DNA of 64,000 nucleotides, from NCBI RefSeq assembly GCF_002303925.1, contig NZ_MRCS01000019.1, positions 46,101 to 110,100 of the forward strand, in the 5' to 3' direction. The DNA is from Pseudomonas sp. ACN8 (GTDB lineage Bacteria > Pseudomonadota > Gammaproteobacteria > Pseudomonadales > Pseudomonadaceae). The notes under the pieces were generated by a model that saw only the letters and a program-made list of their open reading frames with translations, was not told where the DNA came from and made no database searches. Within the stretch, counting starts at the first letter, position 1, and each line of letters starts with the position of its first letter. This document shows, piece by piece, positions 10,865 through 19,890 of the stretch. Position numbers and translations under genes: made by a program.

Positions 10865-12973
10865 ATGACCAAGACTCTCCATCACCGTGCGTGCCATTTG
10901 TGCGAAGCCATCTGTGGCCTGACCATCGAAACCACCGAGGTCGAAGGCGGTAACGTCCAGATCACTTCGATCAAGGGCGACTCCCAGGACACGTTCAGCC
11001 GTGGGCACATCTGCCCCAAGGCCGTAGCCCTGCAAGACATCCAGAACGATCCGGATCGCCTGCATCAGCCAATGCAGCGGGTGGGCAATGAGTGGCAGCC
11101 CATCGAGTGGGAAGCGGCATTCAATCTGGTTGCCGAGCGCCTCGCGGCCATTCAGGAGCGTCATGGGCAAAACGCCGTGGCGGTCTATCAGGGCAATCCG
11201 AGCGTGCACAATTACGGGCTGATGACCCACAGCAATTACTTTCTCGGCCTGTTGAAAACCCGCAACCGGTTTTCCGCGACGTCGGTCGATCAATTGCCCC
11301 ATCACCTGACCAGTCATTTGATGTACGGCCACGGTTTGTTGCTGCCGATCCCGGACATCGATCACACCGATTTCATGCTGATCCTGGGCGGCAACCCGCT
11401 GGCTTCGAACGGCAGCATCATGACCGTGCCCGATGTGGAAAAACGCTTGAAGGCGATACAGGCCCGGGGCGGCAAGGTGGTGGTGGTCGATCCGCGCCGT
11501 AGCGAGACGGCGGCGATTGCCGACCAGCATCTGTTCGTTCGCCCGGGTGGCGATGCAGCGCTGTTGTTCGGCCTGCTCAATACCTTGTTCGCTGAAGGTC
11601 TGACCCGCGACAGCCATCTGCCGGTGGATGGCCTGGAGGACGTACGGGAGGCCGTCGCGCCGTTCACCGCCGAGGCCATGAGTCCGTTGTGCGCCGTACC
11701 GGCCGAACAGATCCGCCAATTGGCGCGAGACTTCGCCGCGGCACCGAGTGCAGTCTGCTATGGCCGCATGGGCGTTTCGACCCAGGCCTTCGGTACGCTG
11801 TGCCACTGGGTGGTGCAGTTGATCAACCTGGTCACCGGCAATCTCGATCGTGTGGGTGGCGCCTTGTGCACCGAGCCTGCGGTGGACCTGGTGGCGACGA
11901 CTTCGGGCGGGCATTTCAATCTGTGGCAGAGCCGGGTTTCCGGGCGCCCGGAGTACGCCGGAGAGTTGCCGGTGTCGGCGCTGGCGGAGGAGATGCTCAC
12001 CGAAGGGGAAGGGCAAGTCCGCGCGCTGATCACGGTGGCGGGCAATCCGGTGCTGTCCACACCCAATGGCCGAAAGCTCGAGCAGGCGCTGGACGGGCTG
12101 GAGTTCATGGTCAGTATCGACCTGTACATCAATGAAACCACGCGTTACGCCGACTTGATCCTGCCATCCACATCGGCGCTGGAAAACGACCATTACGACA
12201 CCACGTTCAACCTGTTCGCGGTGCGCAATGTCAGCCGTTTCAACCGCGCGATCCTCGCCAAACCCCAAGGTGCATTGCACGACTGGGAAATTTTCGTCGG
12301 GCTGGCCAAGGCGTTTGCCGCCAGAACCGGCAAAGAGTTGAAGCCCACCATCGCCCCAGCGCAAATGATCGATCGCGGCCTGCGCATGGGGATGTACGGC
12401 GACAATTCAGAGCACAAACTGTCGCTGGCGACTTTGTTCGATTATCCCCATGGCGTCGATCTGGGCGCGCTCAAGCCTAACCTGACGCCCCGCCTGAAGA
12501 CTGCCAGTCAACGCATCCAGGCCGCACCGGCCGCGATTCTCGCTGATCTGGTGCGCTTCGCAGCCTTGCAGGCACCGGCCGCCGACGAGTTGTTGATGAT
12601 TGGCCGCCGGCATGTACGCAGCAACAACTCATGGATGCATAACTATCATCGGCTGGTGAAAGGCAAGCCACGCCACCAGTTGCTGATGCATCCGGACGAC
12701 CTGGCCAGTCGCGGGCTCAGTGACGGGCAGCGCGTTCGGGTCAGCTCGCGGGTGGGTGTGATCGAAGTCGAAGTGCTTGGCAGTCTGGACATGATGAAAG
12801 GTGTGGTCAGCCTGCCTCACGGCTGGGGTCACGCGCGGCCGGGCGTGCAAATGACGATTGCCAGCAGCCAGCCAGGCTCCAGCGCCAACGACCTGACCGA
12901 CGACTGCCAGCTTGACGAGTTGTCGGGAAATGCTGCACTTAATGGTGTGCCGGTGACCGTGGCGGCGGCTTGA
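10865..12973 (+). CDS. Molybdopterin oxidoreductase family protein
   Basis: A 702-residue protein of the formate dehydrogenase/DMSO reductase superfamily. An N-terminal [4Fe-4S] motif is present (Cys10, Cys13, Cys17, Cys50), followed by the Mo-bisPGD domains and a C-terminal dinucleotide-binding domain (about 590-690, LLMHPDDLASRGL). At the place where relatives have a Cys, Sec or Ser metal ligand, this protein reads S-V-D-Q-L-P (residues 140-145), so Asp142 may be the ligand. There is no Tat signal, so it should be cytoplasmic. No partner subunit is encoded nearby. The substrate is unknown. Confidence 0.85.
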   Translation: MTKTLHHRACHLCEAICGLTIETTEVEGGNVQITSIKGDSQDTFSRGHICPKAVALQDIQNDPDRLHQPMQRVGNEWQPIEWEAAFNLVAERLAAIQERHGQNAVAVYQGNPSVHNYGLMTHSNYFLGLLKTRNRFSATSVDQLPHHLTSHLMYGHGLLLPIPDIDHTDFMLILGGNPLASNGSIMTVPDVEKRLKAIQARGGKVVVVDPRRSETAAIADQHLFVRPGGDAALLFGLLNTLFAEGLTRDSHLPVDGLEDVREAVAPFTAEAMSPLCAVPAEQIRQLARDFAAAPSAVCYGRMGVSTQAFGTLCHWVVQLINLVTGNLDRVGGALCTEPAVDLVATTSGGHFNLWQSRVSGRPEYAGELPVSALAEEMLTEGEGQVRALITVAGNPVLSTPNGRKLEQALDGLEFMVSIDLYINETTRYADLILPSTSALENDHYDTTFNLFAVRNVSRFNRAILAKPQGALHDWEIFVGLAKAFAARTGKELKPTIAPAQMIDRGLRMGMYGDNSEHKLSLATLFDYPHGVDLGALKPNLTPRLKTASQRIQAAPAAILADLVRFAALQAPAADELLMIGRRHVRSNNSWMHNYHRLVKGKPRHQLLMHPDDLASRGLSDGQRVRVSSRVGVIEVEVLGSLDMMKGVVSLPHGWGHARPGVQMTIASSQPGSSANDLTDDCQLDELSGNAALNGVPVTVAAA

Positions 12974-13070
12974 GTCAGTCTGACGGAGAGACCGAGCAGG
13001 GCGCTCGGCTTTCCGTTACAATGCGCCACCGTGCCGACCCATGAGTCGGAAAGTTCAGCCGAGGTGCTCC

Positions 13071-13412
13071 ATGGATATCATCGAAACGATTAAAGAGCAG
13101 ATTGCCAACAACACCATTCTGCTTTACATGAAAGGCTCGCCGAATGCCCCGCAGTGCGGCTTCTCCGCGAAAGCCGCGCAGGCCGTGATGGCGTGTGGCG
13201 AAAAGTTTGCGTACGTGGACATCCTGCAGAACCCGGAAATCCGCGCCAACCTGCCAAAATACGCCAACTGGCCAACCTTCCCGCAACTGTGGGTCGGTGG
13301 TGAGCTGGTCGGCGGCAGCGACATCATGACTGAAATGGCGGCTGACGGTTCGCTGCAAGCCACCATCAAGGCTGCTGTCGAAGCCGCTGCTGCCAACAAG
13401 TCCGAAGCCTGA
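13071..13412 (+). CDS. grxD: Monothiol glutaredoxin, Grx4/GrxD family
   Basis: A 113-residue monothiol glutaredoxin with the active-site CGFS motif (within APQCGFSAK). Such proteins bind a glutathione-ligated [2Fe-2S] cluster and pass it to target proteins. The TFPQLWVGGELVGG segment carries the glutathione-binding residues. The ATG at 13071 follows GAGGTG; a longer reading from 13041 would add ten unrelated residues. It lies next to the bfr/bfd iron-storage genes. Confidence 0.95.
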   Translation: MDIIETIKEQIANNTILLYMKGSPNAPQCGFSAKAAQAVMACGEKFAYVDILQNPEIRANLPKYANWPTFPQLWVGGELVGGSDIMTEMAADGSLQATIKAAVEAAAANKSEA

Positions 13413-13428
13413 TTCGCTTCCTGCTTCC

Positions 13429-13529
13429 TGTAGGAGCGAGCATGCTCGCGATGGTCGTTAACGATAACGCTGGGAGCCTGGTTCCCCGCAGCGCTCTCTA
13501 GTCCATCGCGAGCATGCTCGCTCCTACAA
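13429..13529. repeat. REP doublet (REPIN), GCATGC variant
   Basis: Inverted REP copies at 13429-13455 and 13502-13529. Both carry GAGCATGCTCGCG at the centre instead of GAGCCTGCTC or GAGCTTGCTC. The paired change in both arms keeps the hairpin. It lies between grxD and the terminator shared with bfr. Confidence 0.9.
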
Positions 13530-13546
13530 TAAAAGCAGCAGGCACA

Positions 13547-13584
13547 AAAAAGCCCCGCCTCTTAAAAGAGAGCGGGGCTTTTTA
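13547..13584. terminator. Bidirectional terminator between grxD and bfr
   Basis: Stem AGCCCCGCTC-like arms (AAAAAGCCCCGCCTCTTAA / GAGAGCGGGGCTTTTTAT) with an A-run before and a T-run after. It can end both converging genes. Confidence 0.85.
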
Positions 13585-13609
13585 TAGCATCGAGATTAAC
13601 GGAACGAAG

Positions 13610-14086
13610 TTACTCGTCTTCGCCCATCTGCGATTGCAGGTAGTTTTCAAGACCCACTTTATCGATCAGCCCTAACTGGGTTTCCAGCCAGTCGATATGT
13701 TCTTCTTCGGACTCGAGGATATCTTCAAGCAGTTCACGGCTACCGAAATCGCCAACTGTTTCGCAATGCGCGATGGCTACTTTCAGATCGGCATGGCCGG
13801 TTTTTTCGATACGCAGGTCGCACTCCAGCATTTCCTTGGTGTGCTCGCCGATGTGCAGCTTGCCCAGGTCCTGGACGTTCGGCAGGCCTTCAAGGAACAG
13901 GATGCGCTTGATCAGCTTGTCCGCGTGCTTCATCTCGTCGATGGATTCGTGGTATTCGTGCTTGCCGAGCTTGTTCAGGCCCCAATCTTCATACATGCGC
14001 GCATGCAGGAAATATTGATTGATCGCGACCAGCTCATTGGCAAGGATCTTGTTGAGATGCTGGATGACTGTAACGTCGCCTTTCAT
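13610..14086 (-). CDS. bfr: Bacterioferritin (BfrB type)
   Basis: A 158-residue ferritin-like subunit that forms a 24-mer iron-storage shell. Ferroxidase ligands Glu18, Glu51 and His54 and the haem ligand Met52 are all in place, which identifies a haem-binding bacterioferritin. The ATG at 14086 gives the exact family length; an in-frame start at 14116 would add ten residues. Its partner ferredoxin gene bfd lies just upstream on the same strand, with a terminator between them, so the two are separate transcripts. Confidence 0.96.
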   Translation of the reverse strand: MKGDVTVIQHLNKILANELVAINQYFLHARMYEDWGLNKLGKHEYHESIDEMKHADKLIKRILFLEGLPNVQDLGKLHIGEHTKEMLECDLRIEKTGHADLKVAIAHCETVGDFGSRELLEDILESEEEHIDWLETQLGLIDKVGLENYLQSQMGEDE

Positions 14087-14242
14087 GATGGGGTCCTGCC
14101 CTGTATTAGCTGTCAATAGAGCAGAGTTTGAGCCGGGTATTTAATAGTGTCAAACCTAAGTTATTGAAACTTAAATGAAAATTAATCGGAATAAGAATGT
14201 TTGTGTTCCGCGTCTGGAGCATAACTAGTTGATTTTGAGGCA

Positions 14243-14274
14243 TAAAAAAACCGGACATATGTCCGGTTCTTTGA
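14243..14274 (-). terminator. Terminator after bfd
   Basis: A perfect palindrome ACCGGACATATGTCCGGT with a run of seven A on the + strand before it, i.e. a T-run on the minus strand. It ends bfd before bfr. Confidence 0.88.
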
Positions 14275-14284
14275 AATTCGATAT

Positions 14285-14503
14285 TTAAGCGGCTGTAAAT
14301 TCTGCTGGAAAAGGAATTGCAGCCTGGGCCGATTGCAGTTTGGTCAAGGTCTCGCGGACCACTTCCTTGGCGAGGCAGGCACATTTGCCGCACTGACTGG
14401 CAACGCCGGTAGCCACACGGACTTCCTTGTAGCTGCAGCATCCTTCATAGATCGCATCGCGGATTTGACCGTCGGTGACGCCAGTGCAGAGGCAAACATA
14501 CAT
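14285..14503 (-). CDS. bfd: Bacterioferritin-associated ferredoxin
   Basis: A 72-residue [2Fe-2S] protein that binds bacterioferritin and feeds electrons to its haem so that stored iron is released. The cluster ligands Cys4, Cys6, Cys38 and Cys41 are in the C-x-C...C-x2-C arrangement of Bfd. The ATG at 14503 gives the family start MYVCLC; a reading from 14533 would add ten residues. A Fur-box match 48 bases upstream fits its known induction by iron starvation. Confidence 0.95.
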   Translation of the reverse strand: MYVCLCTGVTDGQIRDAIYEGCCSYKEVRVATGVASQCGKCACLAKEVVRETLTKLQSAQAAIPFPAEFTAA

Positions 14504-14815
14504 AAGGAAGGTCCGTCGCTGATTGTGACTCAATTGCGATGGATCTTAATGTTAACGAGAATGATTGTCAAAGTGGTTTCAGAGCACTTTTCGCCATAAG
14601 CGGGTATGGCTGACGAACGGTCGGCCTGGCAAATCGGTGATCCAAAACCGTCGGGGATTTCATCGGACGGGGAAAAAAACAGCTAAGCCAGCTCAAACAC
14701 GCGGTGTATGATGGTCGGTCTTTTGCGACCGGGGATCGTGTCACAGGGCTGTCGCCTCAGGGTGGCAGGCTGATGCGAACCCTGTTTCTCACGCTATTAC
14801 ACCAGGAGATATCCA
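14504..14815. other. Divergent control region of bfd and peroxiredoxin
   Basis: A 312-base non-coding stretch. It holds the Fur-box at 14551-14569 on the bfd side. On the peroxiredoxin side I see a good ribosome site (AGGAGAT) at 14803-14809 but no recognised operator. Confidence 0.5.
14551..14569 (-). promoter_or_regulatory. Candidate Fur box of bfd
   Basis: GTTAACGAGAATGATTGTC matches 14 of 19 positions of the Fur consensus GATAATGATAATCATTATC by eye. It lies 48 bases before the bfd start codon. Confidence 0.65.
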
Positions 14816-15418
14816 ATGAGCGTACTCGTAGGCAAACAAGCCCCTGACTTCACCGTACCGGCCGTACTCGGCAATGGCGAGATCGTTGACAGCTTCACCC
14901 TGTCCTCGGCGATCAAAGGCAAATACGGCCTGGTGTTCTTCTACCCGCTGGACTTCACCTTCGTTTGCCCGTCCGAGCTGATCGCTCTGGACAACCGCAT
15001 GTCTGAGTTCAAGGCACGCAACGTTGAAGTGATCGCTGTTTCGATCGACTCGCACTTCACCCACAACGCATGGCGCAACACTCCAGTGAACAGCGGCGGT
15101 ATCGGCCAGGTTCGCTACACCATGGCTGCCGACATCAAGCAGGACATCATGAAGGCCTACGACGTTCAGTCCGCTGACGGCGTGGCATTCCGTGGCGCGT
15201 TCCTGATCGACGACAAAGGCGTTGTCCGTTCGCAGATCATCAACGACCTGCCGCTGGGTCGTAACATGGAAGAGCTGATCCGTCTGGTCGACGCTCTGCA
15301 ATTCCACGAAGAGCACGGCGAAGTCTGCCCTGCCAACTGGAAAAAAGGCGACAAAGGCATGAACGCTTCGCCAGAAGGCGTTGCCGCTTACCTGACCGAG
15401 CACGCTGCCGCTCTGTAA
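14816..15418 (+). CDS. 2-Cys peroxiredoxin (AhpC/TSA family)
   Basis: A 200-residue thiol peroxidase that reduces hydrogen peroxide and organic peroxides. The peroxidatic Cys51 lies in DFTFVCPSEL and the resolving Cys171 in GEVCPANW, the typical 2-Cys pattern. It starts 7 bases after AGGAGAT. Highly regular codon use suggests strong expression. Its position beside bfd/bfr fits peroxide defence linked to iron. It is more like the Prx1/AhpC2 group than classical AhpC-AhpF, and no ahpF is nearby. Confidence 0.94.
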   Translation: MSVLVGKQAPDFTVPAVLGNGEIVDSFTLSSAIKGKYGLVFFYPLDFTFVCPSELIALDNRMSEFKARNVEVIAVSIDSHFTHNAWRNTPVNSGGIGQVRYTMAADIKQDIMKAYDVQSADGVAFRGAFLIDDKGVVRSQIINDLPLGRNMEELIRLVDALQFHEEHGEVCPANWKKGDKGMNASPEGVAAYLTEHAAAL

Positions 15419-15449
15419 GGCGTACGCTCCCGCTGTAAAAAGCAGGTAT

Positions 15450-15481
15450 AAAAAAACCGGCCGTCGAGGCCGGTTTTTTTA
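15450..15481 (+). terminator. Terminator after peroxiredoxin gene
   Basis: A-run, stem AACCGGCC / GGCCGGTT with loop GTCGA, then a run of T. Confidence 0.9.
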
Positions 15482-15498
15482 TGGGCGTTTTTTGCTCT

Positions 15499-15600
15499 CT
15501 GTAGGAGCGAGCTTGCTCGCGATGGACTTGAGAACACCGCGGGGTGTCAGGCTCCCAGCGTCATCGTTGAAGACCATCGCGAGCAGGCTCGCTCCTACAA
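15499..15600. repeat. REP doublet (REPIN)
   Basis: Inverted REP copies at about 15499-15526 and 15573-15600, with spacer containing CAGCGTCATCGTTGAAGACC. It lies between the converging peroxiredoxin and rnt genes. Confidence 0.9.
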
Positions 15601-15613
15601 AGAGCCAGCAACA

Positions 15614-16291
15614 TCAATCGTTGAAGTCTTCCCAGCCACCCATCTGTTTCCAGCGATTGACGATGCCGCAGAACAGCTCTGCCGTCTTCTCGGTGTCATA
15701 GCGAGCCGAGTGAGCCTCGCGACCGTCGAAGTCGATGTCCGCTGCCTGGCAAGCCTTGGCCAGTACGGTCTGGCCGTAAGCGAGGCCGGCGAGCGTTGCG
15801 GTATCGAAACTGGAGAACGGATGGAACGGGTTGCGCTTCATGTCCAGCCGCGCAACCGCTGCATTGAGGAAGCCCAGGTCGAAGCTGCTGTTATGCCCGA
15901 CCAGAATCGCCCGTTTGCAGCCATTGGCCTTGAGGGCCTTGCGCACGCCACGGAAGATATCGTTCAGGGCTGACTCTTCGCTCACCGCCATGCGCAGCGG
16001 GTGATCGAGCTTGATCCCGGTAAACTCCAGGGCCGCCGCTTCGATGTTCGCGCCTTCGAACGGCTCGACACGGAAGAAGTAGGTGTGATCCGGGTAAACA
16101 AAACCCTTTTCATCCATGGCGATGGTGGTCGCGGCGATCTCCAGCAGGGCGTCGGTGGCCGAATTGAAGCCACCGGTCTCTACATCGACGACAACCGGCA
16201 GGTAACCACGGAACCTTGCCGCCATTGGATGACGAGGGCCGCCTCCGCCGCCATTGCCTTCCAGTTCGTCGTCGAAATGGTCTTCACTCAC
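15614..16291 (-). CDS. rnt: Ribonuclease T
   Basis: A 225-residue DEDD-family 3'-5' exoribonuclease that trims the 3' ends of tRNA and other stable RNAs. The first DEDD motif is VVDVETGGF and the last is seen around [15 protein letters not shown]. The start overlaps the pyrC stop by four bases (ATGA), so translation is probably coupled. Confidence 0.95.
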   Translation of the reverse strand: MSEDHFDDELEGNGGGGGPRHPMAARFRGYLPVVVDVETGGFNSATDALLEIAATTIAMDEKGFVYPDHTYFFRVEPFEGANIEAAALEFTGIKLDHPLRMAVSEESALNDIFRGVRKALKANGCKRAILVGHNSSFDLGFLNAAVARLDMKRNPFHPFSSFDTATLAGLAYGQTVLAKACQAADIDFDGREAHSARYDTEKTAELFCGIVNRWKQMGGWEDFND

Positions 16292-17334
16292 GCGTGTTCC
16301 TCCAGCAGGCGCCAGCGCAGTTTTTCACCGGCGCGCAGCGGGATAACGGTCAGCTCGCCAAATGGCAGGCTGGTCGGGGCGGTCCACTCTTCGCGGACCA
16401 GGGTGATGCGATCGGTGTTGGCCGGCAGGCCATAGAAGCGCGGGCCGTTGAGGCTGGCGAAGGCCTCGAGCTTGTCCAGCGCATTGCGCTGTTCGAAGGC
16501 CTCGGCATACATCTCGATGGCCGCATAGGCGGTGTAGCAACCGGCGCAACCGCAGGCCGCTTCCTTGGCGTGCTGGGCGTGGGGGGCCGAGTCGGTGCCG
16601 AGGAAGAACTTCTCGCTGCCGCTGGTGGCGGCGTCGAGCAGGGCTTCCTGGTGGGTATTGCGCTTGAGGATCGGCAGGCAATAGAAGTGCGGCCGAATCC
16701 CGCCCACCAGCATGTGGTTGCGGTTGTACAGCAGGTGATGCGCGGTGATGGTCGCGCCCACGTTGGCCGAGGCCGAGTTGACGAACTGCACGGCGTCCGC
16801 GGTGGTGATGTGTTCGAAGACCACTTTGAGGGTCGGGAAACGCTCGACCACACGACGCATGTGCTCGTCGATGAAGATTTTTTCGCGGTCGAACACGTCG
16901 ACATCGCCCCGGGTGACTTCACCGTGGACCAACAATGGCATCCCGACTTCGGCCATGGCCTCGAGTGCAGGGAAGATCTTGTCGATGCTGGTGACGCCAG
17001 AATCCGAGTTGGTGGTCGCGCCGGCCGGGTACAGCTTGGCGGCGTGAATGAATCCGCTGGCCTTGGCCTCGCGAATTTCTTCAGGCTGGGTGCGGTCGGT
17101 CAGGTACAGGACCATCAGTGGCTCGAACAGGCTGCCGGCCGGGCGGGCAGCGAGAATCCGCTGGCGATAGCCGTCGGCTTCGGCCGCGTTGCGCACTGGT
17201 GGAACCAGGTTGGGCATGATGATGGCGCGGCCAAAGGTGCGCGCGACATCCGCGACGGTATTGGTCAACACGGCACCATCGCGAAGATGAATATGCCAGT
17301 CGTCGGGACGCAGCAGGGTCAGGCGGTCGGACAT
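16288..17334 (-). CDS. pyrC: Dihydroorotase
   Basis: A 348-residue zinc amidohydrolase of the short PyrC type, which closes carbamoyl aspartate to dihydroorotate in pyrimidine synthesis. The metal-binding HIHLRDG motif lies at the N terminus and further metal ligands follow ([28 protein letters not shown]). Operon with rnt, which overlaps it. Confidence 0.96.
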   Translation of the reverse strand: MSDRLTLLRPDDWHIHLRDGAVLTNTVADVARTFGRAIIMPNLVPPVRNAAEADGYRQRILAARPAGSLFEPLMVLYLTDRTQPEEIREAKASGFIHAAKLYPAGATTNSDSGVTSIDKIFPALEAMAEVGMPLLVHGEVTRGDVDVFDREKIFIDEHMRRVVERFPTLKVVFEHITTADAVQFVNSASANVGATITAHHLLYNRNHMLVGGIRPHFYCLPILKRNTHQEALLDAATSGSEKFFLGTDSAPHAQHAKEAACGCAGCYTAYAAIEMYAEAFEQRNALDKLEAFASLNGPRFYGLPANTDRITLVREEWTAPTSLPFGELTVIPLRAGEKLRWRLLEEHA

Positions 17335-17493
17335 GAGGGGATTCCAGGCGGGTCAAACTCAAGGGAATGCTACCGGAAAAGACTCTTGCAGGCACTCGCT
17401 ATCAAGTTTTGCAGGAAGCTTCCGATATCCAACAGGTATGCCGTAAACATGTGTGTGTCAGTCTTTTTGTTGTAGAAGCCAGTGGAGCCTCCC

Positions 17494-18399
17494 GTGCGCC
17501 AGCGTTATTTAGCCTTGCTCAGTGTGTTTGCCAGCCTTCCGGCGATGGCGCTCACTTTCCAGACCCGTCTGGAGAACATTGAGTGGACGGTAGAAGGTGA
17601 CAAGTTCGAATGCCGCCTGACTCAGCCGATCACCGATTTCGGTTCGGGCGAGTTCGTGCGTCGTGCCGGCGAGCAGGCGACGTTTCGTCTGAAGGCCTAC
17701 AACCCGATGATTGGCGGTGGCTCGGCGACGCTGCTGGCCGCTGCGGCGCCGTGGCAACCGGGGCGTGAAGACATCAACCTGGGCACCGTGAGGATTGGTA
17801 GTGGCAACGTATTGTTCAACAGCTCTAAGGTTCAGGCCGGGCGCCTGATCAGTGGCCTGATGGACGGTCGCAGCCCGGTGGTTCGACATTCCTCGGGGGA
17901 TGGGCGGGTGTCGGAAGTACGCTTGTTGCCGGTCAGGTTCACGAAAGCGTTTGCCGACTATCAGGGGTGTGTCGCGAAACTGTTGCCACAGAATTTCGAA
18001 CAGGTGAAACAATCCGAAATAGGCTTCCCCGGCGGCGGAATCGAACTCGACAGCGCCGCAAAAGCCAAATTGCAGGTGATGCTGGAGTACATGAAGGCCG
18101 ATCCGACGGTCAATCATATCGAGCTCGACGGTCACTCCGACAACAGCGGCAACCGCCTGACCAACCGCGACCTGTCGCGGCGCCGAGCCCTGGCAGTGAT
18201 GGAATTCTTCAAGGCCAACGGCATCCAGGAATCGCAAATCACTATGCGTTTCCATGGCGAGCGTTATCCGGTGGCGCCTAACACCAACAACACCAACCGC
18301 GCGAAGAACCGTCGAGTGGCGGTGCGCCTGGAGCGCGGAGCACCAGTGGAACAAGTCGCCCCGCAAGCGACGAAAGCGGCCGTTTCGGCAACTTCCTGA
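17494..18399 (+). CDS. motY: Sodium-type flagellar motor protein MotY
   Basis: A 301-residue periplasmic protein that forms the T-ring part of the flagellar stator support. An N-terminal signal peptide (RQRYLALLSVFASLPAMA) is followed by the MotY N-terminal domain and a C-terminal OmpA-like peptidoglycan-binding domain (about 170-285, with ELDGHSDNSGNRLTNRDLS). I take the GTG at 17494 as start because GGAG lies six bases before it; an earlier GTG at 17482 overlaps that site. Its end touches the argG control region. Confidence 0.93.
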   Translation: MRQRYLALLSVFASLPAMALTFQTRLENIEWTVEGDKFECRLTQPITDFGSGEFVRRAGEQATFRLKAYNPMIGGGSATLLAAAAPWQPGREDINLGTVRIGSGNVLFNSSKVQAGRLISGLMDGRSPVVRHSSGDGRVSEVRLLPVRFTKAFADYQGCVAKLLPQNFEQVKQSEIGFPGGGIELDSAAKAKLQVMLEYMKADPTVNHIELDGHSDNSGNRLTNRDLSRRRALAVMEFFKANGIQESQITMRFHGERYPVAPNTNNTNRAKNRRVAVRLERGAPVEQVAPQATKAAVSATS

Positions 18400-18411
18400 C
18401 TATTTGGTCAT

Positions 18412-18469
18412 CGTCGCGCCCTCGACATAATCTGTCGCTTCGTCGTCATAAGCTGTCGCGCCACTGTAA
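18412..18469 (+). promoter_or_regulatory. Candidate ArgR operator of argG (three tandem half-sites)
   Basis: Three direct half-sites with exact 21-base spacing: CGTCGC-N8-CA at 18412-18427, TGTCGC-N8-CA at 18433-18448 and TGTCGC-N8-AA at 18454-18469. The third fits the Pseudomonas ArgR half-site exactly. The array ends 60 bases before the argG ATG. Confidence 0.65.
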
Positions 18470-18528
18470 ATTATTCTGCATGAGCGGTAGACTTCACGGC
18501 TTTCCGTAGAACCCCGTGGAGTGATGGC

Positions 18529-19746
18529 ATGGCGGACGTAAACAAGGTCGTTCTGGCGTATTCCGGCGGCCTGGACACTTCGGTGATCCTCAAGTGGCTG
18601 CAGGATACTTATAACTGTGAAGTGGTGACCTTCACCGCTGACCTGGGTCAGGGCGAAGAGGTCGAACCTGCACGCGCCAAGGCTCAGGCCATGGGCGTCA
18701 AAGAGATCTACATCGACGATTTGCGCGAAGAGTTCGTGCGCGATTTCGTTTTCCCGATGTTCCGCGCCAACACCGTTTACGAAGGCGAGTACCTGCTGGG
18801 TACTTCCATCGCTCGTCCGCTGATCGCCAAGCGCCTGATCGAAATTGCCAACGAAACCGGCGCTGACGCCATTTCCCATGGCGCCACCGGCAAGGGTAAC
18901 GACCAGGTTCGTTTCGAGCTCGGTGCATACGCCTTGAAGCCTGGTGTGAAAGTGATTGCCCCTTGGCGCGAATGGGACCTGCTGTCCCGTGAAAAGCTGA
19001 TGGACTACGCCGATAAGCACGCGATCCCGATCGAGCGCCACGGCAAGAAGAAGTCCCCGTACTCCATGGATGCCAACCTGCTGCACATCTCCTATGAAGG
19101 CGGCGTGCTGGAAGACACCTGGACCGAGCACGAAGAAGACATGTGGCGCTGGACCGTTTCCCCGGAAAACGCTCCAGACAAACCGCAGTACCTGGAACTG
19201 ACCTACCGCAACGGCGACATCGTCGCGCTGGACGGCGTCGAAATGACTCCGGCCACCGTACTGGCGACCCTGAACCGTATCGGTGGTGAGCACGGTATCG
19301 GCCGTCTCGACATCGTCGAAAACCGTTACGTGGGCATGAAGTCCCGTGGCTGCTACGAAACGCCTGGCGGCACCATCATGTTGCGTGCCCACCGTGCGAT
19401 CGAATCGATCACCCTGGACCGCGAAGTGGCTCACCTCAAAGACGAGTTGATGCCCAAGTACGCCAGCCTGATCTACACCGGCTACTGGTGGAGCCCTGAG
19501 CGTCTGATGCTGCAACAGATGATCGATGCGTCCCAGGTCAATGTGAACGGCGTTGTGCGCCTGAAGCTGTACAAGGGCAATGTGATCGTCACTGGCCGCA
19601 AGTCCGACGACTCGCTGTTCGATGCCAACATCGCTACCTTCGAAGAAGATGGCGGCGCGTACAACCAGGCGGATGCAGCGGGCTTCATCAAGCTCAATGC
19701 CCTGCGCATGCGCATTGCGGCGAACAAAGGCCGGAAGCTGTTCTGA
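18529..19746 (+). CDS. argG: Argininosuccinate synthase
   Basis: A 405-residue enzyme that condenses citrulline and aspartate with ATP, the step after argF. The ATP-PPi loop AYSGGLDTS lies near the N terminus, and the family motifs [15 protein letters not shown] and [14 protein letters not shown] are present. Single gene, preceded by the ArgR-like array and followed by a long hairpin without a T-run. Confidence 0.97.
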   Translation: MADVNKVVLAYSGGLDTSVILKWLQDTYNCEVVTFTADLGQGEEVEPARAKAQAMGVKEIYIDDLREEFVRDFVFPMFRANTVYEGEYLLGTSIARPLIAKRLIEIANETGADAISHGATGKGNDQVRFELGAYALKPGVKVIAPWREWDLLSREKLMDYADKHAIPIERHGKKKSPYSMDANLLHISYEGGVLEDTWTEHEEDMWRWTVSPENAPDKPQYLELTYRNGDIVALDGVEMTPATVLATLNRIGGEHGIGRLDIVENRYVGMKSRGCYETPGGTIMLRAHRAIESITLDREVAHLKDELMPKYASLIYTGYWWSPERLMLQQMIDASQVNVNGVVRLKLYKGNVIVTGRKSDDSLFDANIATFEEDGGAYNQADAAGFIKLNALRMRIAANKGRKLF

Positions 19747-19767
19747 GACCTTTGAAATCGTGATGGA

Positions 19768-19798
19768 TACCTGACCTCGTCCTCGACGGGGTCAGGTA
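19768..19798 (+). terminator. Hairpin after argG
   Basis: Stem TACCTGACC / GGTCAGGTA with further pairing inside (TCGTC / ACGGG region). No T-run follows, so it may slow or end transcription weakly, or protect the transcript end. Confidence 0.4.
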
Positions 19799-19890
19799 CC
19801 TGAAAACGGGGTATGACACCAGTTACTGCGTGGTCGGGTGTTTTCGTTTGCGCTGATGATTTCCTGTTTTTATCCTTCCAATAGCCTGTT

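Noticed and set aside
10703..12364. A 553-codon open frame on the minus strand opposite the molybdoenzyme gene
   Set aside because: Rich in Gln, His and Arg with no domain; the + strand gene is complete and recognisable.
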